Assembly: GCA_947497945.1 (NCBI GenBank)
Contig: CANMIP010000001.1
Coordinates: 62,001 to 126,000, forward strand
Source of the DNA: an uncultured Tropicimonas sp.
Lineage (GTDB): Bacteria; Pseudomonadota; Alphaproteobacteria; Rhodobacterales; Rhodobacteraceae
Length of the DNA: 64,000 nucleotides
Reading direction: 5' to 3'
Shown in pieces: positions 1 through 15,618 of the stretch. The position numbers and the translations under genes were made by a program. Below the pieces are notes generated by a model, which was not told where the DNA came from, ran no database searches, and saw only the letters and a program-made list of their open reading frames with translations. How positions within the stretch are numbered: the first letter of the stretch is position 1; every line of letters starts with the position of its first letter.

Positions 1-1640
<1,640 letters not shown>

Positions 1641-1653
1641 TCAGGCCGGGGCC

Positions 1654-5790
<4,137 letters not shown>

Positions 5791-5925
5791 GTGGTAAGTC
5801 ACCTTTCGTCTGTCGCGTTGCACATGCCGTCGGGCCCCGGCTGTGCGCCGCTCACGAATGAAGGGGGATCAGGTTCTATTCCCGTCGCCGTCCCACCGGC
5901 AACTCCCGAACCATTTGAACCGCGC

Positions 5926-5998
5926 CTTGGAAAGGGTCGGGCAGATCGGCCCTTTCCAAGACAGGTTCGGCAGGAGCCGGTTTTCACCGGCTCCTGCC
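5926..5998 (-). promoter_or_regulatory. Two strong hairpins in the rplL-rpoB spacer
   Basis: In the minus-strand transcript the first hairpin pairs 5986-5998 with 5969-5981: 13 perfect base pairs closed by a GAAA tetraloop. The second pairs 5926-5939 with 5947-5960: 14 pairs including one G-U, around a 7-nt loop. Neither is followed by a T-run, so these are not simple terminators. In E. coli the equivalent spacer holds an attenuator and an RNase III processing site that lower rpoBC output relative to L12; a similar role here is inference. Confidence 0.7.
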
Positions 5999-6022
5999 TC
6001 ACAAATCAGATCGAAGCTCGGA

Positions 6023-6400
6023 TTACTTGAGCTCGACTTCGGCGCCAGCTGCTTCCAGCTTGCCCTTGATTTCTTCGGCTTCGTCCTTGGAGCACTGCTC
6101 CTTGACGGCCTTGCCACCAGCTTCGACGAGCTCCTTGGCTTCTTTCAGCCCGAGGCCGGTGATGGCGCGGACTTCCTTGATGACGTTGATCTTCTTGTCG
6201 CCAGCGGCTTTGAGGATCACGTCAAATTCGGTCTGCTCTTCGGCAGCCTCACCAGCGCCTTCGGCCGGGCCAGCCATCATGACAGCGCCGCCAGCGGCGG
6301 GCTCGATGCCGTACTCGTCCTTGAGGATGGTTTTCAGTTCCTGGGCTTCGAGAAGGGTCAGACCCACGATCTCTTCAGCAAGTTTCTTCAGATCAGCCAT
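6023..6400 (-). CDS. rplL: Ribosomal protein bL12 (L7/L12)
   Basis: The 125-residue stalk protein of the 50S subunit, present in several copies and needed to recruit translation GTPases. It has an N-terminal dimerisation helix ([19 protein letters not shown]), an acidic Ala/Gly-rich hinge near residues 40-55, and the C-terminal domain with [20 protein letters not shown] and [12 protein letters not shown]. It lies 66 nt downstream of rplJ on the same strand, as usual for the L10-L12 pair. Nothing unusual was seen. Confidence 0.99.
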   Translation of the reverse strand: MADLKKLAEEIVGLTLLEAQELKTILKDEYGIEPAAGGAVMMAGPAEGAGEAAEEQTEFDVILKAAGDKKINVIKEVRAITGLGLKEAKELVEAGGKAVKEQCSKDEAEEIKGKLEAAGAEVELK

Positions 6401-6466
6401 TGTACTGTTTCCGTATCTCTATTTGTGTTCCAACGCGAAGTTCTTGTCTCCACGAAGGTCTCCCGA

Positions 6467-6985
6467 TCACGCGGCCTCGCCGCGCTCCTCGATGGTGCTG
6501 AGAATGCTCGCGATGTTCGAAGCAGGTGCGCCAATGGCCCCGGCAATGTTGGATGCAGGCGCGCCGATGCAGCCGACGATGGAAGCAATGAGCTCCTCGC
6601 GCGACGGCATTTTCGACACGGCCGTGACACCAGCACGGTCCAGGGCGTTCTCTCCCATGGCACCGCCGAGGATCTCGAATTTCGAGTTTTCCTTGGCGAA
6701 GTCCTCGGCAACCTTGGCCGCAGCCACGGGATCTTCCGAGAAGGTGAGAACGGTCATGCCCGTCAGAAACTCGCCGATGCTTGCGCAGGGCTTGTCCTCA
6801 AGGGCGATCTTGGCGAGCCTGTTCTTGGCAACACGCACGGATGCTTCGGCGCCGCGGGCGCGAGCACGAAGATCCTGCATCTCGGCAACCGTGAGACCTT
6901 CGTAGTGGGCAACCACAACGACGCCAGAGCTTTCAAAGATCTGGCCGAGTTCCTCGACCAATTTCTCTTTCTGGGCTCTATCCAC
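6467..6985 (-). CDS. rplJ: Ribosomal protein uL10
   Basis: Base of the ribosomal stalk; binds 23S rRNA and carries the L12 dimers. The frame is open far upstream to 7288, but the family N-terminus [20 protein letters not shown] points to a GTG start at 6983-6985, with GGAG about eight bases before it. This gives 172 residues, the family size. The middle reads [19 protein letters not shown], and the Ala-rich C-terminal helix that binds L12 is present. It is expected to be autoregulated through its long leader. Confidence 0.97.
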   Translation of the reverse strand: MDRAQKEKLVEELGQIFESSGVVVVAHYEGLTVAEMQDLRARARGAEASVRVAKNRLAKIALEDKPCASIGEFLTGMTVLTFSEDPVAAAKVAEDFAKENSKFEILGGAMGENALDRAGVTAVSKMPSREELIASIVGCIGAPASNIAGAIGAPASNIASILSTIEERGEAA

Positions 6986-7352
6986 AGTTTCACTCCAAGT
7001 ATGGGAGGCTTGCACCCCCCGGCTCATGTTTGCCGGCGTGAGCCGGCGTTCAGGTCCGATATACGGGGCTGCGCCAATCCGCCCGAGGTCGCCCTCGGCC
7101 AATCTTGTCGTATCCCGTCTCAGGCAGGAATTATGAGCGTGGAAGCTTGCCTCGGCCTTTCGACCTCTGCGCACTCCGCGCTCACCCACCGTCTTGGACG
7201 AAACGCAAATCAGCGCACGACGAATCGCACGCTGATCTACGAGAAGCCTAATTAAGTGCAAACGGGGCGCTTGCCAAGGGGCAATCACAGGCTGATAGAT
7301 CGAAGACAGGGGAAATACGCGCGCGCATCACGACAATTCAGGAGTCGGCAAC
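6986..7352 (-). promoter_or_regulatory. rplJL leader / divergent promoter region, 367 nt without a gene
   Basis: No credible gene is seen here. On the minus strand this is the leader of rplJL. In E. coli and relatives the leader folds into a structure bound by the L10-L12 complex, which represses translation. Here the leader is long and contains short inverted repeats, for example GCCGGC and TGAGCC pieces at 7030-7050, and the segment CCAAGACGGTGGGTG near 7185-7200, which I associate from memory with Rhodobacterales L10 leaders. The plus-strand end must also hold the promoter of the DUF4336 gene starting at 7353. No consensus promoter could be named. Confidence 0.5.
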
Positions 7353-8036
7353 ATGGCCGGTTTGGAAGAATTTGTCCCCGGATCGATCTGGATCTCGAAC
7401 TACCCCGTGCGCTTCTCCAGCATGGACCTTTCGGCGCGCATGAGTGTGATCCGCCTTGCCGATGGCCGGTTGATCCTGCACTCGCCCGGCCCGATCGACG
7501 CCCGGTTGCGCGATGACATCCTCTCTCTGGGAAGGCCCGCTTATATCGTTGCGCCGGGCTCGTATCACCACCTCCACGTTGCCGCCGCCCAGGAAACCTT
7601 TCCCGACTGTGTAACGCTGATCTGCCCAGGGATCGAGATCAAGCGCCCGGAGATCCGGTTTGACGGCTTCCTGTCCGACACCGCGCCGGCGGACTGGAAC
7701 GGAGAGATCGAACTGTGCCTCATACGCGGCAACCGCCTCATGTGGGAGGTGGCCTTCTTTCACGGCCCGAGCCGCACATTGCTGCTCGTCGACCTGATCG
7801 AGAATATCGGCGATGCCACGCCCGACACTGACTGGAAGCTGAAATTCTTCTGGAAGATCGTCTTTCGCATGTGGAACCGGGCCCGCCCGGCGCCGGAATA
7901 CCAGATGGGCTGGAAGGACAAGCGGGCCGCGCGCGCCTCGCTCTTGCGCATCCTCGACTGGGATTTCGACAGGATCGTCCTCTCCCATGGCGAGAATATC
8001 GAGACCAACGCCAAGCCTATGGCCCGTGAGGCCTAG
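7353..8036 (+). CDS. DUF4336 family protein
   Basis: A 227-residue soluble protein of the DUF4336 family, which appears related to metallo-beta-lactamase-fold hydrolases; its reaction is not known. Visible features are MAGLEEFVPGSIWISNYPV at the start, the conserved YIVAPGSYHHLHV segment near residues 65-77 and a late LSHGENI motif near residue 212. These could supply metal ligands, but the full HxHxDH signature is not obvious. A ribosome site (GGAG) precedes the ATG. It lies between rplJ (divergent) and an FMN reductase gene whose stop codon abuts its own (convergent), so it is an insertion into the ribosomal protein cluster. Confidence 0.8.
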   Translation: MAGLEEFVPGSIWISNYPVRFSSMDLSARMSVIRLADGRLILHSPGPIDARLRDDILSLGRPAYIVAPGSYHHLHVAAAQETFPDCVTLICPGIEIKRPEIRFDGFLSDTAPADWNGEIELCLIRGNRLMWEVAFFHGPSRTLLLVDLIENIGDATPDTDWKLKFFWKIVFRMWNRARPAPEYQMGWKDKRAARASLLRILDWDFDRIVLSHGENIETNAKPMAREA

Positions 8037-8609
8037 TCAAGGCTCCTTGACGGCCGGAACTGACCGCTGGACCCAGGTCACGAAACCGGCGAGGAAACCC
8101 GCCAGACGCTCCCGCGTGGCGGCATCCGTAAGATCGCCTCTGTCATCGACGAGCTTTCCGACCCCGGAAACCAGCAGGCGTCCCTCGTGATATTGCCGTG
8201 CCTGCAGGGCGCGCAGCACCTGCAACCATTGGGTCTGGGCCATGATCGTGCCAAATCCACCCGGCGAGGCGCCAATCACCGCCACCGGCTTGCCTCGGAA
8301 CACGGCCGCGCCCGGTCCGCTGCCGATCCAGTCCAGCGCATTCTTGAACACGCCGGGAATGCCGTTGTTATATTCCGGGGTCACCAGCAGCAGCCCGTCC
8401 GCTGCCGCGATCTGTTCGCGCTGCTGCAGCACGGGCTCCGGCGTCCCCTCCGCTTCCAAGTCGCCATTATAAAGCGGCACATCGGCGATCGAGCCAATCC
8501 GCAGCGCCGCACCATCCGGCATCACATCTGCAGCCGCCCGGAGCAGCGCGGCATTGAAAGAAGCGCGGCGCAAGCTGCCGCTGAGACCAAAGATCCGTGC
8601 CACTCCCAA
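8037..8609 (-). CDS. NADPH-dependent FMN reductase family protein
   Basis: A 190-residue flavodoxin-like reductase that probably reduces free FMN, quinones or other small acceptors with NAD(P)H in the cytoplasm. The phosphate-binding loop GLSGSLRRASFN lies at residues 8-19, and the family motif PEYNNGIPGVFKNALDW lies near residues 78-94, with GASPGGFGT following. The length is typical. Its stop codon directly abuts the stop of the convergent DUF4336 gene. The physiological substrate cannot be told from sequence. Confidence 0.9.
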   Translation of the reverse strand: MGVARIFGLSGSLRRASFNAALLRAAADVMPDGAALRIGSIADVPLYNGDLEAEGTPEPVLQQREQIAAADGLLLVTPEYNNGIPGVFKNALDWIGSGPGAAVFRGKPVAVIGASPGGFGTIMAQTQWLQVLRALQARQYHEGRLLVSGVGKLVDDRGDLTDAATRERLAGFLAGFVTWVQRSVPAVKEP

Positions 8610-8795
8610 ACTCCCTCATCCATATGATGTCGCGCAACTGTGACGGCGGCGATGCGCCCGCGCAACCCGAAGCGCCAGGACCGCCCCGGCGCGCCTGCCC
8701 TCGATCCTCGACGCCAAGGCGTCTCCGACCATTGGGCGGTGGCGCCCCTTCGGGGCGTGGACAGGTGCCAGAGGCAAGGCGCCCCGCCCGATCTG

Positions 8796-10031
8796 TTATC
8801 GAAGCTGCTGCAGAAGCGCCTTGGAGGGTTGCCCGGTGACGTCAAGGCCGTTGGCACGCTGGAAATCCGAGATCGCAGCTTCGGTCTTCGAGCCGATCAC
8901 CCCGTCCGGCGTGCCCACGTCATAGCCCTTGGCATTCAGGCGCCGCTGCATTTCCTTGCGGTCGTCGATCGACATCCCGTAGCGATCCGGCGCGAAATTG
9001 CCCTTTATCGGTGGCTTGCCAACCAGCCGATCCGACAGGTGCCCAACCCCGATGCCGTAGCTCTCGGCATTGTTGTAACGCAGGATCACGTTGAAATTGT
9101 TGAACACCATGAAGGCCGGGCCGCTCAGGCCATCCGGGGCGAGGATCGCTGCCGATCCGTGATTGGGCACCTGGCGGCCGTTCATGTCCCGCACACCGGA
9201 GGCCGCCCAGGCATCCGGGCTGCGCTTCGAGCCGCGCCCGGTCGGGCCGGAGAAACCGGCGGGCAACTGCACCTCGACACCCCAGGGCTGGCCGCGTCGC
9301 CAGCCATTGCGCTGCAGATAGGCCGCGGTCGACGCCAGCGAGTCGGAGGGGTCGTCCGACCAGATATCGCGCCGCCCGTCGCCGGTGAAATCGACCGCAA
9401 AAGCCTGATAGGAGGTCGGGATGAATTGCGTGTGCCCCATCGCGCCGGCCCAGCTTCCGACCATCTTTTCCGGCGTCGTGTCGCCGCGCTGCAGGATCTT
9501 CAGAGCCGCGATCAGCTGTTTCTCCATGAAGGCCCCGCGCCGCCCATCGAAGGCCAGCGTCGAGAGCGAAGAGATCACCGGGATATCGCCCCGCCGCGTG
9601 CCGTATTTGCTCTCAAGCCCCCAGATCGCCGTGACGACCTCGGCCTCGACGCCATAGCGGCTTTCGACGGCCGAAAGGGTGGACCCATGTCGGCTCAGCG
9701 CCGTCTTGCCCATCCGGATCCGCTCATCGGAGGCGGCAATCGCGATATAATCCTCCAATGTGCGCTTGAACTCGGTCTGGTTGCGGTCCTTCTTGATCAC
9801 GTCCGGCAGGTAGCCGACATCGCGGAAGGCGCGCTCGATCACGCCTTGCGAGACTCCCTGCGCCGCCGCGCGTCCCTTGAACGACGCCACCCATGCGTCG
9901 AAAGCCGGGTTCGGAACCGCGCGCACGCTCGCCGCGCTCGACCGGGACACATTGCTGCCACCGCCGCCCGCACAGCCCGAGACAAGCGCCGCCGTCAGAC
10001 CGAGAAAAACTGTTCGCCGGGAAATTTCCAT
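8796..10031 (-). CDS. Lytic murein transglycosylase (MltB-like) lipoprotein
   Basis: A 411-residue peptidoglycan-cleaving enzyme, probably lipid-anchored in the cell envelope. The N-terminus has basic residues, a hydrophobic stretch and the lipobox VSGC at residues 17-20. The SLT_2-type catalytic domain follows (about residues 40-330), with WGLESKYGTRRGD containing the likely catalytic Glu and GAMGHTQFIPTSY. A C-terminal PG_binding_1 domain occupies roughly residues 345-411 (MQRRLNAKGYDVGTPDGVIG). This is the common alphaproteobacterial MltB-type architecture. It lies on the minus strand inside the interrupted ribosomal cluster, with no operon partner. Confidence 0.93.
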   Translation of the reverse strand: MEISRRTVFLGLTAALVSGCAGGGGSNVSRSSAASVRAVPNPAFDAWVASFKGRAAAQGVSQGVIERAFRDVGYLPDVIKKDRNQTEFKRTLEDYIAIAASDERIRMGKTALSRHGSTLSAVESRYGVEAEVVTAIWGLESKYGTRRGDIPVISSLSTLAFDGRRGAFMEKQLIAALKILQRGDTTPEKMVGSWAGAMGHTQFIPTSYQAFAVDFTGDGRRDIWSDDPSDSLASTAAYLQRNGWRRGQPWGVEVQLPAGFSGPTGRGSKRSPDAWAASGVRDMNGRQVPNHGSAAILAPDGLSGPAFMVFNNFNVILRYNNAESYGIGVGHLSDRLVGKPPIKGNFAPDRYGMSIDDRKEMQRRLNAKGYDVGTPDGVIGSKTEAAISDFQRANGLDVTGQPSKALLQQLR

Positions 10032-10368
10032 GGCAATGCCCTTAGTTTGTAAACTGCTCGAGCAGAGCTTACAGCCTTCCCGCCGCCGCGCCTAGCTTGG
10101 CTGAGCCGTCGAGCGGAAAACCGCGCCGGGAATGGGTGAGGACGCGATGCGCGATCCGGCACGCGTTTCGGAGCCTTCAAGAGACAGGGTGGCAAGGGGG
10201 CGTTGAACCACCCCCATCCCCGGAGGTTCGCAGGAAACCAGGCGTGCCGGCGCCACAAAACATGTGCCGTTGCCGCAGCCTGCGTCATTCTCACCTCGCG
10301 CGAAATGGCGCTTCTCCTGCAGCTCCAAACATCCTACCGCTTGGGCGCAAACAACATCTGGAGCGGTC
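10032..10368. other. 337-nt gene-free divergent spacer
   Basis: This lies between the starts of the MltB-like gene (minus) and the DUF606 gene (plus). Reading frames here look like GC-rich shadows: no ribosome site plus recognisable protein was found. A small palindrome CTGCTCGAGCAG lies at about 10051-10062, where the minus-strand promoter would be expected. No convincing -35/-10 pair was identified. Confidence 0.4.
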
Positions 10369-10806
10369 ATGTTCGAATTCGTTCTAGTCGTCGCGCTCGG
10401 CCTTTGCGGCGGGTTGGCGGTCGGCTTTCAATCTCCCATGGCGGGCTCGATGGGGAACCGTATCGGAGGCGCCGCCGGCAGCTTCATTCTCCACCTCAGC
10501 GGGACGATCGCCTCGCTTGCGCTGTTGATCGCGCGGGGCGGAGAGAACATCCATCAATGGCGGAGCCTGCCCTGGTACATGCTGTGCAGCGGTGTGTTCG
10601 GGCTGGTCCTGATCCTGACGTTGAGCCAGACCGTTCCGAGACTGGGCGCAGCCTCCGCAATCACCCTCGTCGTGGTCGGCCAATTGATCGGTGGCATGAT
10701 CATCGACCAGTTCGGCCTCTTCGATGTGGCGGTCCGGACCGTGGATCTGCAGCGAATCCTGGCCGTGGTGCTTCTGCTGGCCGGCGCTTATCTGATGGTG
10801 CGCTGA
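10369..10806 (+). CDS. DUF606/YdcZ-type DMT membrane protein
   Basis: A 145-residue integral membrane protein of the DUF606 (YdcZ) branch of the drug/metabolite transporter superfamily; substrate unknown. The start MFEFVLVVALG is chosen over an upstream Met because TCTGGAGCG lies just before it and the upstream stretch is not conserved-looking. About five hydrophobic segments are visible, with the family-like GLAVGFQSPMAGSMG near residues 15-29 and TLVVVGQLIGGMIIDQFG near residues 92-109. The short length is normal for the family, whose members can pair as heterodimers; no partner gene lies nearby. Confidence 0.85.
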   Translation: MFEFVLVVALGLCGGLAVGFQSPMAGSMGNRIGGAAGSFILHLSGTIASLALLIARGGENIHQWRSLPWYMLCSGVFGLVLILTLSQTVPRLGAASAITLVVVGQLIGGMIIDQFGLFDVAVRTVDLQRILAVVLLLAGAYLMVR

Positions 10807-10877
10807 GGGCGCCGCCGCAGTAGCTCAATCGCAGCGCGGCCCTGCCGGACGCAGGCCCCAGGACAAGTCTTCCAACG

Positions 10878-10905
10878 AAAAAGGGCGCCCCGAAGAGCGC
10901 CCTTT
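10878..10905 (-). terminator. Rho-independent terminator of rplKA
   Basis: On the minus strand a 9-bp stem, AAAGGGCGC with GCGCCCTTT, closes an 8-nt loop and is followed directly by TT and C. It lies about 20 nt after the rplA stop codon, so it most likely ends the rplK-rplA transcript here, separating it from rplJL. Confidence 0.85.
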
Positions 10906-10927
10906 CCGAATTCTCGAACCTGATCGG

Positions 10928-11629
10928 TTACGACTGCTCGGTCGCGGCAGCCACGTCGATGGTGACGCCCGGGCCCATGGAAGAGCTCAGCGAGATCTTC
11001 TCCATGTAGGTGCCCTTGGCGCCCGAGGGCTTCGCCTTGGCGACCGCGTCGCAGAACGCCTTGACGTTCTCGATCAGCTTGGCTTCGTCGAAGGAGGCCT
11101 TGCCAACGCCGGCATGGACGACACCGCCCTTTTCGGCCTTGAACTGGACCTCACCGCCCTTGGCAGCGTCGATGGCGGCCTTGACGTCGGGGGTCACGGT
11201 GCCGACCTTCGGGTTCGGCATCAGGTTGCGCGGGCCCAGGATCTTACCAAGACGGCCGACGATCGGCATCATGTCCGGGGTCGCGATGCAACGGTCGAAG
11301 TTGATCTCGCCGCCCTGGATGGCCTGCATCAGGTCCTCTGCGCCGACGATATCGGCGCCGGCTGCGGTCGCTTCGTCAGCCTTGTCGCCACGAGCGAAGA
11401 CAGCCACGCGGACGGTCTTGCCGGTGCCGTTCGGCAGCACGACAGTGCCACGGACCATCTGGTCGGCGTGGCGGGTGTCGACACCAAGGTTCAGCGCGAT
11501 CTCGACGGTCTCGTCGAACTTGGCAGTGGCGTTGGCCTTGACCAGGGAGACGGCATCCTCGACAGAGAGATCTTCCTTGCCGGCAAAGGCTTCACGGGCG
11601 GCGCGGGTACGTTTTCCAAGCTTGGCCAT
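10928..11629 (-). CDS. rplA: Ribosomal protein uL1
   Basis: The 233-residue L1 protein of the 50S subunit, forming the mobile stalk at the E site and usually repressing its own operon. Motifs include [50 protein letters not shown] and [17 protein letters not shown] at the C-terminus. It starts 3 nt after the rplK stop, so the two are translationally close. A terminator follows it, so in this organism it is not co-transcribed with rplJL in the simple way. Confidence 0.99.
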   Translation of the reverse strand: MAKLGKRTRAAREAFAGKEDLSVEDAVSLVKANATAKFDETVEIALNLGVDTRHADQMVRGTVVLPNGTGKTVRVAVFARGDKADEATAAGADIVGAEDLMQAIQGGEINFDRCIATPDMMPIVGRLGKILGPRNLMPNPKVGTVTPDVKAAIDAAKGGEVQFKAEKGGVVHAGVGKASFDEAKLIENVKAFCDAVAKAKPSGAKGTYMEKISLSSSMGPGVTIDVAAATEQS

Positions 11630-11632
11630 GAT

Positions 11633-12061
11633 TTACCCCTTCACCTCGATACCCATGGAACGCGCGGAGCCGAGGATGACCTGCATCGCGGCTTCGATAT
11701 CGTTCGCGTTGAGGTCCTTCATCTTGGCCTCGGCGATTTCCTTCACCTGGGCAACCGTCACGGAACCGACGATTTCCTTGCCCGGGTTGTTGGCGCCCGA
11801 CTTGAGCTTGGCGGCCTTGCGCAGGAAGTAAGACGCGGGCGGCGTCTTGATGTCCATCGTGAAGGACTTGTCCTGGTAATAGGTGATCACGGTCGGGCAG
11901 GGCGCGCCGGGATCGAGATCCTGCGTCTTGGCGTTGAACGCCTTGCAGAATTCCATGATGTTGATGCCACGCTGACCGAGCGCGGGGCCAACGGGGGGGG
12001 ACGGGTTCGCCTGTCCGGCGGGCACCTGAAGCTTCATGGTGCCGGCGAGTTTCTTGGCCAT
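11633..12061 (-). CDS. rplK: Ribosomal protein uL11
   Basis: The 142-residue L11 protein, part of the GTPase-associated centre with 23S rRNA and needed for RelA activation. The N-terminal domain [21 protein letters not shown] with [17 protein letters not shown] and the C-terminal RNA-binding domain with [12 protein letters not shown] are intact. A GGAG ribosome site lies ahead of the ATG. It is first in the rplK-rplA pair; nusG, normally next upstream, is displaced by a chemoreceptor gene. Confidence 0.99.
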   Translation of the reverse strand: MAKKLAGTMKLQVPAGQANPSPPVGPALGQRGINIMEFCKAFNAKTQDLDPGAPCPTVITYYQDKSFTMDIKTPPASYFLRKAAKLKSGANNPGKEIVGSVTVAQVKEIAEAKMKDLNANDIEAAMQVILGSARSMGIEVKG

Positions 12062-12083
12062 CTGGCCTCTCCTTCTCTACAAC

Positions 12084-12106
12084 GGCCCGCGGACGCGTCC
12101 GGGGCC
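12084..12106 (-). promoter_or_regulatory. rplK leader hairpin, possible L1 binding site
   Basis: In the untranslated leader of rplK on the minus strand, GGCCC and GGGCC flank an inner palindrome CGGACGCGTCCG, giving a compact GC hairpin about 20 nt before the start codon. L1 commonly represses rplKA by binding a leader structure that mimics its 23S rRNA site. Whether this hairpin contains that bulged motif could not be confirmed by eye. Confidence 0.35.
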
Positions 12107-12339
12107 TTTTCGGTGTTGCCGTGGTCAGGATCCGGGCGCGCCCGAACTGCCTCCCACGTTGCCGCGTGGCACAGGGCCACACGCCGCTGACGGACTCCGC
12201 CGCGGAGCCGCTGCTCTACCCCCTCCGCGCCAGACATGCAAGCCCGCTTGACGCGGGAGTCACGCTTTCAGCAGGGCTTTCAGCATATGGAAAGGGTTGG
12301 GCGCTAGGGTCCGGCAGGTCAGGCAACCGGAGCAATGTG

Positions 12340-14787
12340 ATGACGCCGCCGTCCGATGAAACCCCCAGCGAAACCGAAAAGGGCAAAACCGCAACTCCGC
12401 GCCGGCGAAAGCGGCTCGGCTCCGCCAGTGTCGGCCTTCGGATCTTCCTCGGCTTCGCGATCCTGCTCTGCATCCTGGGCGGGATAGCGACCTTCGGGAA
12501 CATCTCGACCAGCCGGGTCTCGGCCATATTCGAAGACTACCAGGAGAGCGCCGAAACCGCGATTTCGTTGAACAAGATGTCTGCGCACCTGTCACAGGCC
12601 CAGATCCTCGCCGCCAATTTCCGCTATTCCGGCAGCCCGGAAATCGCGGAGCAGACCCTGGCCGCCGCCGATCGCATTGTCGCCAATGCCCACGAGAACG
12701 CCCGGTCCTTTGCAGGCGATCCCCAGGCACAGGCGTTGTTGCAAGAGATGGTGCCCCTAGCAGAGAAATTCCTCGCCGGGTTCCGCGAATCCGTCGAGCT
12801 GCAGGCGCGCCACGATCAACTCTTCGAGGATTTCACCACCCAGGCAGAAGCCACGCGCAAGGTCGTCACCAGCCTGATGGACCTGGCCTTCTCCAGCAAC
12901 GACAATTCCTCGACTTTCTATGCCGCGATGGCGCTTCAGGATTTCCTGCTGAGCCGCTCCAAGGCCGAGCAGTTCCTGCTGACCGGCGACCCGGAATTCT
13001 CGCGCCTGGCCCTTGTTCACCTCGATTTCGCGGAGGGAAACATCAACGGCTCGATGAACATGATGTTCGATGAAAAACTCTCCCCGCGCCGCGAGGAGTT
13101 CATCGACGGGCTCGACACCTTGCGGGCGACCTTCACCGAACTCAAGGATGTCATCGAAGCGCAATCCCTGCTTCGCACCGAACGTCTCGACATGATCGCG
13201 CAGGACCTCAAGGCCAGCATGACCGAGCTTGTGGATCGAATCGTCGCCCGCGAGACACAGTTGGGCGCGGAGGGTTCGGAAACCGCCGGCATGACCCGGA
13301 AACTGATGGCGTCCTTTGCTGTAGCGGCCTTGCTGGCAGGCAGCCTGCTCGCCTTGCTGACACAACGCTCGATCACCCGGTCCATCCATAATTTCGCCGG
13401 CGTCATGCGGCGACTGTCCGAGAACGACCTCTCGGTCGATATTCAGGGCACCGAGGAGCGCCATGCCCTTGGCGAGATGGCCCGCGCGCTGCTTGTCTTC
13501 CGCGACAACGCGATCGCGGCAGAGCGGATTCAGGCAGAACAGGCGGAGCAAGAAAAGGAAATGGCTCGGCAGCGTGAAGAGGCGCTGCAACAGAAACTGG
13601 CGATGGAGGAAGAGCACGCGAGAGAGATCGAGGCGCGCCACGCTGAGGAGGACCGGCAACGCGACGAACGCGAAAGGGAACACGCGATCATTGAAGCCGA
13701 CCGAGAGCGGAGCCGAAAGGAGCAGGCAGAGGTTGTTTCCACGCTGTCCAGATCCCTGAATTCGATGTCGAGCGGCGATCTCAGCGCCCGGATCGACACC
13801 GCCTTTCCTGAGGAATACGAGGCGCTCCGCAACGATTTCAACAATGCACTCACGCGGATTGCCGACCTTGTTGGATCGATTGTTGGCGGGGCGCGAACGA
13901 TTCGCGGCGAAAGCGACACGCTAAATTCCGCCGCCATCGAACTCAGCCGTCGCACCGAATCCCAGGCCGCCTCGCTCGAAGAAACCGCGGCCGCCATCAC
14001 CGAGATCGCGACATCGGTCGAGAACTCGGCCGCGGGTGCGCGAGATGCGGCGAGAACCGTCACCCGCACCCTCGACCGCTCCACCGCCGGGCGCACCGTT
14101 GTGCAAAGAACAATCGCGGCGATCAACGACATAGCCGCGAGCTCGGACAACATCTCCCGCATCACCAGTGTCATCGAGGATATCGCGTTCCAGACCAACC
14201 TCCTTGCCCTGAATGCCGGCGTGGAAGCGGCCCGTGCCGGCGAAGCCGGACGGGGTTTCTCGGTCGTCGCGTCAGAGGTCCGGGCGCTGGCCCAAAGGTC
14301 GTCGGACTCCGCCCGGGAGATTTCCGAGTTGATCGAGACTTCCAGCAGCGATGTCGAAGCCGGCGTTTCGCTGGTCAACGAGTCCGGAGTTGCACTGGAG
14401 GAAATCGAGTCGCTCGTCAGCTCCCTGAGCGCTCTGGTCACGGCCATAGCGGAAACGTCCGGGCAGCAATCGAGCGGCCTGGCAGAGGTCACCACGGCGA
14501 TAAACCGGCTCGATCAGGTAACGCAGCAGAATGCGGCCATGTTTGAAGAGACCACCGCCGCCGTGACATCCCTGCAAGCCCAGGCAGAAATCCTGGAACA
14601 TAACGGATCAAGTTTCCAGCTGACGAAACCTGCTTCACAAAGCACTACACCCGGCACCACGCCTTCTCCGAAGAACGAAGCGGCGCCGATCAGAACAACG
14701 AAAAAGGAAGGACTTCGAAAGACCGCTTGCGGCTTGGCTACGGCCTCTGCCGCAACAGCGCAGGACGATGGCTGGACGGATTTCTGA
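12340..14787 (+). CDS. Methyl-accepting chemotaxis protein
   Basis: An 815-residue transmembrane chemoreceptor. TM1 is about residues 33-54, a helical periplasmic sensor domain 55-320, TM2 about 321-341, HAMP about 342-395, a charged coiled coil 396-465, a second HAMP-like segment 466-515, and the signalling domain with its hairpin tip at 613-640 ([20 protein letters not shown]). The C-terminus DDGWTDF resembles the aromatic/acidic pentapeptide tethers that recruit CheR/CheB. The ATG at 12340 has GGAG eight bases upstream. It lies alone, opposite in strand, between rplK and nusG, with no che genes nearby; the ligand is unknown. Confidence 0.95.
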   Translation: MTPPSDETPSETEKGKTATPRRRKRLGSASVGLRIFLGFAILLCILGGIATFGNISTSRVSAIFEDYQESAETAISLNKMSAHLSQAQILAANFRYSGSPEIAEQTLAAADRIVANAHENARSFAGDPQAQALLQEMVPLAEKFLAGFRESVELQARHDQLFEDFTTQAEATRKVVTSLMDLAFSSNDNSSTFYAAMALQDFLLSRSKAEQFLLTGDPEFSRLALVHLDFAEGNINGSMNMMFDEKLSPRREEFIDGLDTLRATFTELKDVIEAQSLLRTERLDMIAQDLKASMTELVDRIVARETQLGAEGSETAGMTRKLMASFAVAALLAGSLLALLTQRSITRSIHNFAGVMRRLSENDLSVDIQGTEERHALGEMARALLVFRDNAIAAERIQAEQAEQEKEMARQREEALQQKLAMEEEHAREIEARHAEEDRQRDEREREHAIIEADRERSRKEQAEVVSTLSRSLNSMSSGDLSARIDTAFPEEYEALRNDFNNALTRIADLVGSIVGGARTIRGESDTLNSAAIELSRRTESQAASLEETAAAITEIATSVENSAAGARDAARTVTRTLDRSTAGRTVVQRTIAAINDIAASSDNISRITSVIEDIAFQTNLLALNAGVEAARAGEAGRGFSVVASEVRALAQRSSDSAREISELIETSSSDVEAGVSLVNESGVALEEIESLVSSLSALVTAIAETSGQQSSGLAEVTTAINRLDQVTQQNAAMFEETTAAVTSLQAQAEILEHNGSSFQLTKPASQSTTPGTTPSPKNEAAPIRTTKKEGLRKTACGLATASAATAQDDGWTDF

Positions 14788-14870
14788 TCTCGTTCCAGCA
14801 CAAGCCGGCGATCGGGACGACGGGCCACCTGTGCAACTGGCGGCCCTCGGGCCCCTTCACCTGACAGCGA

Positions 14871-15404
14871 TCAGGTTTCTTTGGTCACCTGGGTGAACTC
14901 GAGCTCAACGGGGGTTGCCCGTCCGAAGATCGAGACAGTCACCTTGAGGCGGTTGGCATCTTCATCCACATCCTCGACCATGCCCGAGAAGCCCTCGAAC
15001 GGCCCGTCCGTGACGTTCACCGTTTCGCCAACCTCGTAGCTGATCAGCGACCGCGGTGCCTCGACGCCTTCCTCTACGCGGTTGAGGATCTGGTTCACCT
15101 CTGCATCGCGCATCGGCATCGGCTTTCCCTGCGGACCAAGGAATCCGGTGACACGGTTGATCGAGTTGATCAGGTGGTAGCCCTGGTCGGACATCTCCAT
15201 ATGCACGAGAACATATCCCGGCATGAAGCGACGCTCGGCGGTAACCTTCTTGCCACGGCGAACCTCGATCACCTCCTCGGTCGGGACAAGCACCTCGTCG
15301 ATCTCGTCCTCAAGACCGGCCTGCACGACGTCGTGCCGGATCTGTTCGGCAATCTTCTTCTCGAAGTTCGAGAGAACGCTAACCGAATACCAACGCTTCG
15401 CCAT
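14871..15404 (-). CDS. nusG: Transcription termination/antitermination factor NusG
   Basis: NusG binds the RNA polymerase clamp and links it to Rho or ribosomal protein S10. The 177-residue protein starts MAKRWYSVSVLSNFEKK; an in-frame Met 11 codons upstream is rejected because the family begins here. The NGN domain covers about residues 4-110 (RRFMPGYVLVHMEMSDQGYH) and the KOW domain is C-terminal (ETVNVTDGPFEGFSGMVED). It is downstream of secE on the minus strand, as expected. Confidence 0.97.
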   Translation of the reverse strand: MAKRWYSVSVLSNFEKKIAEQIRHDVVQAGLEDEIDEVLVPTEEVIEVRRGKKVTAERRFMPGYVLVHMEMSDQGYHLINSINRVTGFLGPQGKPMPMRDAEVNQILNRVEEGVEAPRSLISYEVGETVNVTDGPFEGFSGMVEDVDEDANRLKVTVSIFGRATPVELEFTQVTKET

Positions 15405-15618
15405 ATGCCCCGCCTTGCCTTGTTCCAGTCGACCCATCGGGTCGGAAGTTCCACATCTCCGGGCGTGACGCCCGGCCTTCCCGAAACGAAAAAGCGGCGT
15501 GCGACTCGAATCGGTGCACGCCTGCTTGGGAAGGTTTGGCTGCTTTAGCGCTCCGAACCTGCAGATTCAAGAGCTATGCACCGCGTACCGGCAGACCCGG
15601 CACAATGGCAGCCCCGTT

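Noticed and set aside
12062-12260. Possible tRNA-Trp near secE/rplK
   Set aside because: The expected tRNA was looked for upstream of secE and here; no cloverleaf or CCA end was found.
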